Shown here: piece by piece, positions 24,084 through 31,429 of the stretch | Position numbering within the stretch: position 1 is the stretch's first letter | Layout of the letters: the number at the start of each line of letters is the position of its first letter | Origin: Actinomycetospora cinnamomea | Lineage (GTDB): Bacteria > Actinomycetota > Actinomycetes > Mycobacteriales > Pseudonocardiaceae | Assembly: GCF_003096675.1 (NCBI RefSeq) | Contig: NZ_QEKW01000021.1 | Coordinates: 1 to 64,000 of the forward strand | DNA: 64,000 nt | Direction of reading: 5' to 3' | Notes under the pieces: model-generated | What the model saw: only the letters and a program-made list of their open reading frames with translations | Told to the model about the DNA's origin: nothing | Databases searched by the model: none | Translations under genes and position numbers: made by a program

Positions 24084-25322
24084 ATGCAGGTCGCCGAGAT
24101 GTTCCGGCCGGTGGTGGGGGACGAGGCCCCCGTCGCCATCCGCGCCTACGACGGCAGCGAGTCCGCCCCCGCGGGCGCGGCGCCCGTCGCCACCGTCGAC
24201 GTGCGCAGCGAGGTCGCACTGGCCTACCTCGCGGGCTCGCCCAACACCCTCGGGCTCGCCCGCGCCTACGTGTCCGGGCACCTCGACGTCGACGGCGACA
24301 TCTACGAGGCGCTGACGGCGATGAGCGAGCTGACCATCTCCGACGTGCCGCCGTCGACGCTGCTCAAGGTGGCCGCGCGCCTGGCCCCGGTGCGCCTGCG
24401 CCACCGCGTCGCCCCGCCGCCCGAGGAGCACCGCCAGCACGGCCGGCGGCACTCCAAGGAGCGGGACTCGTCGGCGATCGAGCACCACTACGACGTGTCG
24501 AACCGCTTCTACGAGATGGTCCTCGGCCCGTCGATGGCCTACACCTGCGCGGTCTACCCCTCGGCGGACGCCACGCTGGAGGACGCGCAGTTCACCAAGC
24601 ACGCCCTGGTGGCCGAGAAGCTGGCCCTGGAGCCGGGGATGCGCCTGCTCGACGTCGGGTGCGGCTGGGGCCAGATGGCGATGCACGCCGCCGAGCACCA
24701 CGACGTGCACGCCCTCGGTGTGACCCTCTCGCGCGACCAGGCGACGTGGGCGCAGAAGGAGGTCGCCCGCCGCGGCCTCGGCGACCGCGTGGAGATCCGC
24801 CACGGCGACTACCGCGACGTCCCCGAGACCGACTTCGACGCGGTCAGCTCGATCGGGCTCACCGAGCACATCGGGCGGCGCAACATCCCGTCGTACTTCC
24901 GCTTCCTCCACGGCAGGCTGCGCCCCGGCGGGCGGCTGCTCAACCACTGCATCACCCGGCCCGACCACCACCACCGCGCCGCGGCCGACCCGTTCATCGA
25001 CCGCTACGTCTTCCCGGACGGCGAGCTGCTGCCCATCGGCTGGCTGATCTCGCAGATGAACGCGGCGGGCTTCGAGATCCGGCACGAGGAGAACCTGCGC
25101 GAGCACTACGCGAGGACGCTCGCGGGCTGGTCGGCCAACCTCGAGGCGAACTGGGACGCCTGCGTGGCCGAGGCGGGCGAGGGCCGGGCGCGGGTGTGGC
25201 GGCTCTACATGCCCGCGTGCCAGGTCGGGTTCGACCTGAACAACATCCAGCTCCACCAGGTGCTGGGGGTCAAGCTCGGCCCCGACGCCCGCTCCGGGTT
25301 CCCGCTGCGCCCCGCGTACTGA
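24084..25322 (+). CDS. tmsB: Fatty acid methyltransferase TmsB (cyclopropane synthase family)
   Basis: Uses S-adenosylmethionine to methylate the double bond of an oleoyl chain in phospholipids and leave a 10-methylene group, the first step to 10-methylstearate. The 412-residue protein belongs to the cyclopropane fatty acid synthase family: N-terminal lipid-binding part (VALAYLAGSPNTLGLARAYVSGHLDVDGDIYEAL), SAIEHHYDVSNRFYEMVLGPSMAYTCAVY, the SAM motif LLDVGCGWGQMAMHAA, and SSIGLTEHIG. ATG with AGGGAGG 6 bases before. Its last 53 bases overlap the end of the opposing sigma factor gene. CFA synthase activity instead is possible, but tmsA next to it argues for the methyl-branch pathway. Confidence 0.88.
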   Translation: MQVAEMFRPVVGDEAPVAIRAYDGSESAPAGAAPVATVDVRSEVALAYLAGSPNTLGLARAYVSGHLDVDGDIYEALTAMSELTISDVPPSTLLKVAARLAPVRLRHRVAPPPEEHRQHGRRHSKERDSSAIEHHYDVSNRFYEMVLGPSMAYTCAVYPSADATLEDAQFTKHALVAEKLALEPGMRLLDVGCGWGQMAMHAAEHHDVHALGVTLSRDQATWAQKEVARRGLGDRVEIRHGDYRDVPETDFDAVSSIGLTEHIGRRNIPSYFRFLHGRLRPGGRLLNHCITRPDHHHRAAADPFIDRYVFPDGELLPIGWLISQMNAAGFEIRHEENLREHYARTLAGWSANLEANWDACVAEAGEGRARVWRLYMPACQVGFDLNNIQLHQVLGVKLGPDARSGFPLRPAY

Positions 25323-25953
25323 CCGCGGGGTCCCAGCGCGAGTCACCGCGCAGCAGCCCGCGCGGCGGCGTGTCGTCGGGTCCCGGTGGCTCGGCGGGAT
25401 CGCCCAGCACGCCGCGCAGCTTCGCCACGGCGCGGTGCTGCGCGACCCGCACCGCGCCGGGAGTCGACCCCACGGCCAGCGCGGTCTCCTCGGCCGACAG
25501 CCCCACCACGACCCGCAGCACCAGGATCTCGCGCTGCTTGGCGGGCAGCTGCGCGAGCAGGGCGCGCATCTCGGCGCTCGCCGAGGACTCCAGGGCGTGC
25601 TGCTCGGGGCCCGCGACGTCGGTGAAGCCCTCCGGCACCTCGTCGGTGGGGTCGGAGCGGTCCCGTCCGGCGTGCCGGTGCGCGTCGACGACCTTGTGCG
25701 CCGCGATGCCGTAGACGAACGCGAGAAAGGGCTTGCCCTGGTCGGTGTAGCTCGGCAGGGCCTTGAGCACGGCCAGGCAGACCTCCTGGGCCACGTCGTC
25801 GGCGGCGACGCCGGCGCGTTCGGTGCCCAACCGGGACCGGCAGTAGCGCACCACGAGGGGACGCAGGATCACGAGCAGCTGGTTGAGCGCGTCCCGGTCG
25901 CCCGCCACGACGGCGGCGACGAGCCGGTCGATCTCGTCGGACTCGTCGGTCAC
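25270..25953 (-). CDS. ECF-like RNA polymerase sigma factor (ShbA/SigD group)
   Basis: A 227-residue sigma factor. Region 2 is RDALNQLLVILRPLVVRYCRSRLG then VAADDVAQEVCLAVLKALPSYTDQGKPFLAFVYGIAAHKVVDAHR; region 4 is LLAQLPAKQREILVLRVVVGLSAEETALAVGSTPGAVRVAQHRAVAKLR. This pattern fits ShbA of Streptomyces and SigD of mycobacteria, which control growth-related promoters. The GTG at 25953 (VTDESDEIDRL) is chosen because upstream residues are low-complexity. A polar tail of about 45 residues follows region 4 and overlaps tmsB. The usual anti-sigma gene (rsdA) and groEL/guaB neighbours are missing, so the gene has moved or the cluster is rearranged. Confidence 0.88.
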   Translation of the reverse strand: MTDESDEIDRLVAAVVAGDRDALNQLLVILRPLVVRYCRSRLGTERAGVAADDVAQEVCLAVLKALPSYTDQGKPFLAFVYGIAAHKVVDAHRHAGRDRSDPTDEVPEGFTDVAGPEQHALESSASAEMRALLAQLPAKQREILVLRVVVGLSAEETALAVGSTPGAVRVAQHRAVAKLRGVLGDPAEPPGPDDTPPRGLLRGDSRWDPAVSTRGAAGTRSGRRGRA

Positions 25954-26281
25954 GGGCCGCCCCGAGTCCTGCGGCGCCGTCCCCGGCGCGGTCCTCCCCG
26001 GCGCTGGGGCGCCCCCGCCCCGTCGCGTCCGCCCACTACCGTCCCCCTGCGCGTGACCGGGGCCGACCTCGTCCGGGCCGGCGCCACCCAGGTCATCCAC
26101 TGTGCGTGCCCGGGTCGTCACACCACGGAGATACCGATGGGGTGGCGCGACCCGGCCGTGACCCCACCGTGCTCGATCCGTCGTCGCCCGGGAAAGAGGC
26201 GCGCGGTCGGCGGCCGGACTGTCCGCTCAGCGGCGCAAACGGTCGTGTGCGATTCAACGACCGACTGCCGTCACCGGTCGG

Positions 26282-26314
26282 CCCGTGTGGACGAACGGAT
26301 CTCGTTCACACGGG
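26282..26314 (-). terminator. Hairpin at the end of the TetR gene
   Basis: An inverted repeat with arms beginning CCCGTGTG and ending CACACGGG, about 12 pairs with one mismatch, covers the TetR stop codon (26306-26308). No T tract. It is next to the 184-bp gap toward the sigma factor gene. Confidence 0.4.
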
Positions 26315-26977
26315 TGGAGCAGGCGGCTCGCGGCGCTCGACGGGGAGCACGGCGTCACACATGGCCTGCCCGACCCACTGCTCGTACTGCTCGCCCGACC
26401 AGCCCCGCGTCACGGTCAGCAGGTGCCACAGCTCGGTGCTGTTGAGGGCCCAGAGCCGGTCACGGGCGACGTCCTGGTCGAGCCCGGGGGAGAGGGCGCC
26501 GAGCTCGACCAGGCGCCGCACGACCATCCCGGTGCCGACCAGCCGCTCCTGGTCCGTGGTCGCCCGGAGCTCCACGAGGTCCGGGTCGCCGGCCAGGGCG
26601 CCCGCGCCGATCTGCACCGCGAGCGCGCCCATGCGATCGAGCAGCGCGCGCCCCAACCGCGCATAGCCGTGCAGGAACGCCGCGGGCTCCGGCTCGGCGT
26701 ACAGCGCGCGCACCTCGGGGCGCTCAGCCAGCGGGACGTCGGCGTCGTCGCCCGCGAGCGCGAGGTCGTAACCCTCCTTGAGCAGCGCGGCCTTGGTCCC
26801 GAACCCGTTGTAGACCGTCTGGGCGGACACCCCCGCCGCCCTGGCGATCGAGGCCACCGACGTCGTCGCGTACCCGCGCTCCACGAACTGCGCGACGGCC
26901 ACCCGCGCGATCTGCCGGCGGGTGAGGGCCGCCTGGTGCTCACGGCTCGAGGTGTCGTAGCGGCGCCGTTCGGCCAT
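26306..26977 (-). CDS. TetR family transcriptional regulator
   Basis: A 223-residue regulator. The N-terminal DNA-binding domain is clear: RRQIARVAVAQFVERGYATTSVASIARAAGVSAQTVYNGFGTKAALLKEGYDLAL. The C-terminal ligand domain is not assignable. The ATG at 26977 has AGGAG about 10 bases upstream; a TTG 21 bases earlier is less likely. It is divergent from the membrane protein gene at 27049, with a strong AT-rich promoter between, so it probably represses that gene; a ligand is unknown. Confidence 0.9.
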   Translation of the reverse strand: MAERRRYDTSSREHQAALTRRQIARVAVAQFVERGYATTSVASIARAAGVSAQTVYNGFGTKAALLKEGYDLALAGDDADVPLAERPEVRALYAEPEPAAFLHGYARLGRALLDRMGALAVQIGAGALAGDPDLVELRATTDQERLVGTGMVVRRLVELGALSPGLDQDVARDRLWALNSTELWHLLTVTRGWSGEQYEQWVGQAMCDAVLPVERREPPAPPV

Positions 26978-26983
26978 ATCGAC

Positions 26984-27011
26984 TTGACTCCTACTCAAAC
27001 AGATTTAGTAT
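26984..27011 (+). promoter_or_regulatory. Sigma-70 type promoter in the TetR/membrane-protein gap
   Basis: TTGACT (26984-26989), a 16-base spacer and TAGTAT (27006-27011), the closest match to the housekeeping consensus in this region and unusually AT-rich. It points to the gene at 27049 with a leader of about 30 bases. A TetR site probably overlaps it. Confidence 0.6.
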
Positions 27012-27048
27012 CACTCTATCCGATTCGTTCGACGCAGGGGAGCGGCAC

Positions 27049-27564
27049 GTGACCACCCGGACCTCGATCATCGACCGCCCGCGCCCGACCCGACCCGGCT
27101 GGCGGCGCTGGCACCTGGTGGGCCTGACCGCGCTGACGGCCTGGTCGACGGGCATCGGCTGGCAGGCGCAGGCCGTGTCGTACCCGCTGTACCGCGCCGT
27201 GCCGGCGGCCGACTTCCTCGCGTACCACGCGGCGTACAACGCGGCGATCCCGACCGTGGTGATCGTGCCGGGGTTCGCGAGCTTCCTCGCGTGCGCCGCG
27301 TTCCCGTGGACGCGGCCGCCCGACGTCCCGCGCGGCCTGGCCGCCGTGGTCGCCGCCGGCGGGCTGGGTGCGCTGGTGTCGACGCTCGCGTGGGCGATCC
27401 CGAGGCACGACCGGCTGGACCGCATCGGACGGGACGCGGCGACCATCGACAGCCTGCTCCAGGCGAATCTCGTGCGTTCGCTCGTGCTCAGCGCCGCGAC
27501 GGTCGCGCTCGTCGTCGCGACGGCGCACTCCAGCCGCTCGCCCACGTCCGGCGCGATCCGATAA
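27049..27564 (+). CDS. DUF1772-like membrane protein
   Basis: A 171-residue protein with about four membrane helices (WHLVGLTALTAWSTGIGWQAQAV, IPTVVIVPGFASFLACAAFPW, GLAAVVAAGGLGALVSTLAWAIP, LVRSLVLSAATVALVVATA). The segment QAVSYPLYRAVPAADFLAYHAAYNAAIPTVVIVPG resembles DUF1772 proteins, which include anthrone-oxygenase-like members, but the match is by eye. GTG start with GGGGAGCGG before it. Probable target of the divergent TetR regulator. Function unknown. Confidence 0.75.
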   Translation: MTTRTSIIDRPRPTRPGWRRWHLVGLTALTAWSTGIGWQAQAVSYPLYRAVPAADFLAYHAAYNAAIPTVVIVPGFASFLACAAFPWTRPPDVPRGLAAVVAAGGLGALVSTLAWAIPRHDRLDRIGRDAATIDSLLQANLVRSLVLSAATVALVVATAHSSRSPTSGAIR

Positions 27565-27643
27565 TCGACATTATGTCATTACGGGAGGAGGCGGTGCGCC
27601 TGCCCGTTCTCCCTCGTCGAGCGATCGAGATCGGCGCGCCGGC

Positions 27644-27990
27644 TCACCGGCGCAGCCCGTCCAGCAATCGCGCCGGCGAGACGGCGACCGGGAACGGGCG
27701 CTCCCGCTGGACGGTCTCGTCGCCGGCGGCCGCGGCGGCGATGACGTACCGACCGTCGGCGTCGAGCTCGAGCACCTCCAGGGCGCCCTCCCCCTCCGGG
27801 TCCAGCAACCAGTAGGCCGGGACGCCGAGGCGTTCGTAGTGCGCCTTCTTGGTGTTGCGGTCGTGCAGCCGTGTGGTGCGCGAGGCCACCTCGGCCCCCG
27901 AGGACCGGAGCGACCGGGAGGTTCGCGCGCGTGAGGTCGGCGTAGCGCGCGACGATCACAATGGGCTGGACCTCGTCGACGGTGCTGGTG
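27644..27990 (-). pseudogene. Uma2 family endonuclease remnant, frameshifted and N-terminally truncated
   Basis: The C-terminal half of a Uma2/DUF820 restriction-fold protein: TRANLPVAPVL is followed in another frame by VASRTTRLHDRNTKKAHYERLGVPAYWLLDPEG. The break near 27890-27905 needs one indel, and the usual N-terminal 60-80 residues are missing; upstream sequence already belongs to the next gene. In the 80 bp beyond its 3' end there is an AT-rich palindrome, GACATTATGTC (27567-27577), unlike its surroundings, perhaps an old operator. Uma2 genes are frequent accessory genes of unproven function. Confidence 0.65.
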
Positions 27991-28011
27991 GTCACGGCGA
28001 ACGGGGCAGCG

Positions 28012-28800
28012 TCAGGAGTGCTGGCCGGTCCGAGCCCGGGCGAGCTGGTCGACCAGCAGGACGACGAACACCGCCGAGGCCGGGTCGAGGTCGTCGGGCA
28101 GCTCCGCCCGGCTGCGCTCCCGCACCCACCACGCCGCGCCGAGCTCGTCGAGCAGGGTGACCTGCACCGGCACCGGTGCGGCCGGCCGGTGCCGCAGCCG
28201 CAGGACGGGACCCCGGGCGGGCCGCACCGTCCAGTCGACGGGCGCCCGGACGGACGCGGCACCGGGACACCGCGCGGCGTCGGCGCGGGCGACGGTGTAC
28301 CCGGCGTCGTCGACGAGCGTGTACCAGTCGGGCGCCGCAGGGCCCGGGGTGCTCTGGACCAGCAGGTCGTGCCCGCCCAGGCGCACGGTCACGTGCGGCG
28401 CCTGGCCCTCTCGGGGCAGCGCCACGACCTCTCCCCGACCCACGTCCTCGACCTCGACCGTGCCCCGCTCGTGGCCGCGCGACGCCCACGCCACCTCGAC
28501 GCGACGGCCCGCCCCGTAGCCCGACATGCCGTCGCCCGGGCCCTGTCCGGCCGCCGCGGCGAGAAGGAAGAGCGCGACGCACGCCGCCGCCGTCGCCAGC
28601 AGGACCACCGCGAGCAGCGCCAGGACGACGCCGTTCGTGTCGTTCTCCCCCGCCCACCGTCCGGCGACGATCGCGAGCGCACCGAGCACACCGGACACCG
28701 CCGCCCAGGCGAAGGCGCTGCGCGCCCTCCGGAGGAACGGCACCGGCGCCCACACGGGCCGCGAGGGGGCGGCGCGCGGAATCGTCGACATGCGCACCAT
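28012..28800 (-). CDS. Two-helix membrane protein of unknown function
   Basis: A 262-residue protein. Two hydrophobic helices lie near the N-terminus (SAFAWAAVSGVLGALAIVAG and GVVLALLAVVLLATAAACVALFLLAAAAG), followed by a soluble part of about 170 residues, beta-rich by eye (RRVEVAWASRGHERGTVEVEDVG, HVTVRLGGHDLLVQSTPG, DWYTLVDDAGYTVARAD). I recognise no domain. ATG at 28800 has AGG five bases before; another ATG at 28791 is possible. It overlaps nothing and lies between the Uma2 remnant and the cyclo-ligase-like gene on the same strand. Confidence 0.6.
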   Translation of the reverse strand: MVRMSTIPRAAPSRPVWAPVPFLRRARSAFAWAAVSGVLGALAIVAGRWAGENDTNGVVLALLAVVLLATAAACVALFLLAAAAGQGPGDGMSGYGAGRRVEVAWASRGHERGTVEVEDVGRGEVVALPREGQAPHVTVRLGGHDLLVQSTPGPAAPDWYTLVDDAGYTVARADAARCPGAASVRAPVDWTVRPARGPVLRLRHRPAAPVPVQVTLLDELGAAWWVRERSRAELPDDLDPASAVFVVLLVDQLARARTGQHS

Positions 28801-28875
28801 CGTGCCTGCTCGTCACCGACCGTGACACGGAGAGCGCCCGTTTGGCCCAACATCGTCGCTCTACCGCCGCAGTCG

Positions 28876-29667
28876 TCACTCCGCGTCGGCCGCTCGCAGA
28901 CGGCGCAGCAACGGGATCGTCGCGATCTTCTCCTCGGTGAGCTCGTCCCAGTCGATCCGGCCGGGGTGGCGGGGCTCGCGCGTGCAGGTGACGACGCGGT
29001 CGGGGGTGACGAGGAGATCGAGGCGCACGTCGTGGTCGGTCACCGGGATCTCGCCCGGCGCCACGATCTGCTGCTCGTGCACCGTCGTCACCACGGGCGT
29101 GTCCGCGGCGACGAGGCCGGCCCGGCTGGCCACCGCGAACTCGAGGTCGCTGAAGCCGCCGCCCTTGCCCAGACGGGCCCCGTCCTCGGCGACGGCGACG
29201 CAGCCGGTGACGACGAGGTCGACGGGCTCGAGGTCCTCGACGGGGACCGGATGCGCCGAGCGCGAGGCACCCTTGATCGACGAGGCCTTCCGTGGCGTGT
29301 CGGCGAGGTGCTCGGGGTCGAGCAGGAAGAACGGGTGCTCCTCGGCGAGGCGCGGCACGGCCATGTAGACCGTCTTGCCGTCGGAGAGCGCGCGCTGGCG
29401 CACCGGCCACTGGGCCGCGTCCGGATTGCACTTCAGCGTGCGGGCCCGCTGCCAGACCTCGGTCCCCCGCAGGCGCTCGGCCGCCGCCTCGGCGCCCACG
29501 ACGTTCGGGATGCGCCCGTGGGCGCCCGGGAACCGCGCCAGCTTCTGCTCGCGCAGCGCGTCCCACACGCGCTGCCGCACGGCCGCCTTGGCCTCGACCA
29601 GCTCCGCCGGTCCCCCGGCGTCGGCGTCGTGCCGCGGTGCTCTCGGTGCCCTCGGTGCCCGTGCCAC
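28876..29667 (-). CDS. 5-formyltetrahydrofolate cyclo-ligase-like (MTHFSD type) protein
   Basis: A 263-residue member of the 5-formyl-THF cyclo-ligase superfamily. It has the NagB-like fold pattern with KAAVRQRVWDALREQKLARFPGAHGRIPNVVGAEAA, TLKCNPDAAQWPVRQRAL, and GKGGGFSDLEFAVA, where canonical enzymes have GKGGGYYDR. The length and these differences fit the MTHFSD-like branch more than classic MTHFS, so catalysis on folate is uncertain. The GTG at 29667 is chosen because TACGGT ends exactly 7 bases before it. Confidence 0.75.
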   Translation of the reverse strand: MARAPRAPRAPRHDADAGGPAELVEAKAAVRQRVWDALREQKLARFPGAHGRIPNVVGAEAAAERLRGTEVWQRARTLKCNPDAAQWPVRQRALSDGKTVYMAVPRLAEEHPFFLLDPEHLADTPRKASSIKGASRSAHPVPVEDLEPVDLVVTGCVAVAEDGARLGKGGGFSDLEFAVASRAGLVAADTPVVTTVHEQQIVAPGEIPVTDHDVRLDLLVTPDRVVTCTREPRHPGRIDWDELTEEKIATIPLLRRLRAADAE

Positions 29668-29674
29668 GGCCGAC

Positions 29675-29680
29675 ACCGTA
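29675..29680 (-). promoter_or_regulatory. -10 element TACGGT of the cyclo-ligase-like gene
   Basis: On the minus strand TACGGT lies 7 bases before the GTG at 29667, predicting a leaderless mRNA and deciding the start codon. Confidence 0.45.
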
Positions 29681-29729
29681 CGAGCCGCCGTTGACGAGCA
29701 CGCTTCGCCGCCGCGCGGGTGTGCGCGAC

Positions 29730-30623
29730 TCAGATGCCGGCGGCCCGCCACCGCCCGGGCGGGACCCCGTGCTCGGCGCGGAAGCGGCGCACGAAGTACC
29801 CGGCGTCGCGGAAGCCGACCCGGGCCGCCACGCCGGCCACGGTCAGGTCCGTGTCGTGCAGGAGCCGCCGGGCCTCGCGCAGGCGCCGCTCGGTGATCCA
29901 CTGCTGGACGGTGCGCCCGGTGCGCCGGCCGACCACGGTCGTGACGTGGCCGGGCGTCCGGCCGACGGCGGCGGCGACGTCGCGCAGGGAGAGCGGCTCG
30001 CGGAAACGCTGCTCGACCACGTCGAAGACGGCCGCGAGCAGGGGCTCGTCGCGGTCGCGGAGCTCCTCGGTGACCGCCGACTCGAGGCGGGTGAGCGCGA
30101 TCAGCAGCAGGGTCAGGTACGCCCGGACCGCGGCCGCGGCGCCGTCACGGCGCGCCCGGATCTCGTCGTCGAGGGCGCGGACGTGCTCGAGCCACCAGCC
30201 CCGCTCCCCCGGCGGCACCGTGAACCGCTGCCCGCCGGCCCGGCCGCGCCCGAGGAGCGGCGCGAGCAGCGGGTGCGAGCGCCACGACACCAGCGAGCCC
30301 GTGGTCCGTGGATCGACGACGTCGACGGGGAAGGAGACCATCCACACGTCGGTCGCCGGGGACAGGGCGTCCGGCGACGGCGCGACGACGGCTCCCGGCG
30401 CCACGACGAGGACGTCGCCCGGGGTGAGCGGGACGTCGCGGTCGTCCACGCGCAACCCGCCGTGGCCGTCCGCCACCAGCACGAGGACGAGGAAGTCGTG
30501 CGCGTGGGGCCCGTGGACGGGGAGCCGGTCGAACGAGGCCGGGCCCACCCACTGGTCCACGGTGACGTCGACCCCGTCGGCGGCGCGGGCGTAGGCGACG
30601 AGCGGGACCGAAGAACGTCCCAT
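29730..30623 (-). CDS. AraC family transcriptional regulator
   Basis: A 297-residue regulator with an N-terminal cupin sensor (HGPHAHDFLVLVLVADGHGGLRVDDRDVPLTPGDVLVVAPG) and a C-terminal double helix-turn-helix: EPLSLRDVAAAVGRTPGHVTTVVGRRTGRTVQQWITERRLREARRLLHDTDLTVAGVAARVGFRDAGYFVRRFRAEHGVPPGRWR. ATG at 30623 (MGRSSVPLVAY) is preferred to a longer start with no family similarity. It is divergent from the methyltransferase at 30713 across 89 bp, so regulation of that gene is plausible. The sensed ligand is unknown. Confidence 0.92.
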   Translation of the reverse strand: MGRSSVPLVAYARAADGVDVTVDQWVGPASFDRLPVHGPHAHDFLVLVLVADGHGGLRVDDRDVPLTPGDVLVVAPGAVVAPSPDALSPATDVWMVSFPVDVVDPRTTGSLVSWRSHPLLAPLLGRGRAGGQRFTVPPGERGWWLEHVRALDDEIRARRDGAAAAVRAYLTLLLIALTRLESAVTEELRDRDEPLLAAVFDVVEQRFREPLSLRDVAAAVGRTPGHVTTVVGRRTGRTVQQWITERRLREARRLLHDTDLTVAGVAARVGFRDAGYFVRRFRAEHGVPPGRWRAAGI

Positions 30624-30712
30624 CGTGACCGTGTCCGGTCCCTTGTCCGCAGCTCGCGTGGAACGGAACGTGGACCTCGTCCCCGCATCCCGTCCCACGA
30701 GGAGAGCACACC

Positions 30713-31429
30713 ATGACCGGACCCGAGCCCGCCAGCAGCGGTGAGCGGGCGTTCCTGCCCGCGATGGCCCGGGACTCGCTGCTGCCCTTCTACGACCTCA
30801 CGAGCCGGCTCCTCGGCGCGGGGCCGGCCCACGGTCGCCTCGTCGCGCAGGCCGATCCGCCCCGGGGCGGGCGGGTGCTCGAGATCGGCTGCGGTACCGG
30901 GAGCGTCCTCGCCGCGATGACGCGGACCCGCCCGGACGTCACCCTGATCGGGCTGGACCCCGACGCCGCCGCCCTGGAGCGCGCGCGCAGGAAGCTGCCC
31001 GAGGGCGTGCGCCTGGAGCAGGGCTACGCCGACGACCTGCCGCTGCCCGACGCCTCCGTCGACCGCGTCCTCTCGGCGTTCATGTTCCACCACCTGCCGC
31101 CCGACGAGCAGCCGGGAGCGCTGCGGGAGGTCCGCCGCGTCCTCGCGCCGGGCGGGTCGCTGCACCTGGTCGACCTGGAGAGCGGCGGGCCGCACGGACC
31201 GGTCGCCCGTGGCCTGGGAGCGCTCCTGCGCCGGCTGGGCCGGGGCCACGGTCACGGGCACGGTCACGGTCACGGTCACGGGCAGGAGCCCCCGCGGCCC
31301 CACCTGCAGGGCGCGGACGACCTCCTCGCCTCGATCACCGATGCCGGGCTCGTCGACGCGACGGTCGTGCGCCGGCACCGGTGGGTGATGGGGACGCTCA
31401 GCTACCTCCGGGCCACGGCGCCGGCGTGA
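30713..31429 (+). CDS. Class I SAM-dependent methyltransferase with His-rich insert
   Basis: A 238-residue methyltransferase. SAM motifs are clear: GRVLEIGCGTGSVLAAM (motif I), LIGLDPDAAALERAR (acidic residue), LPLPDASVDRVLSAFMFHHLPP, and APGGSLHLVDLE. Between the core and the last helix is a GH repeat (RGHGHGHGHGHGHGQ) that could bind metal. Methyl acceptor unknown. ATG with GAGGAGAG before it. Probably controlled by the divergent AraC regulator. Confidence 0.88.
   Translation: MTGPEPASSGERAFLPAMARDSLLPFYDLTSRLLGAGPAHGRLVAQADPPRGGRVLEIGCGTGSVLAAMTRTRPDVTLIGLDPDAAALERARRKLPEGVRLEQGYADDLPLPDASVDRVLSAFMFHHLPPDEQPGALREVRRVLAPGGSLHLVDLESGGPHGPVARGLGALLRRLGRGHGHGHGHGHGHGQEPPRPHLQGADDLLASITDAGLVDATVVRRHRWVMGTLSYLRATAPA
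31243..31284 (+). repeat. Short tandem repeat coding for (Gly-His)n
   Basis: Six-base units of the ggtcac type run through the methyltransferase gene and encode about seven Gly-His pairs. The count is likely to vary between strains by slippage. Confidence 0.85.

Noticed and set aside
30624-30712. An operator palindrome for the AraC protein
   Set aside because: Only weak direct repeats (GTGGAACG and GGAACGTGG) were seen; not enough to call a site.
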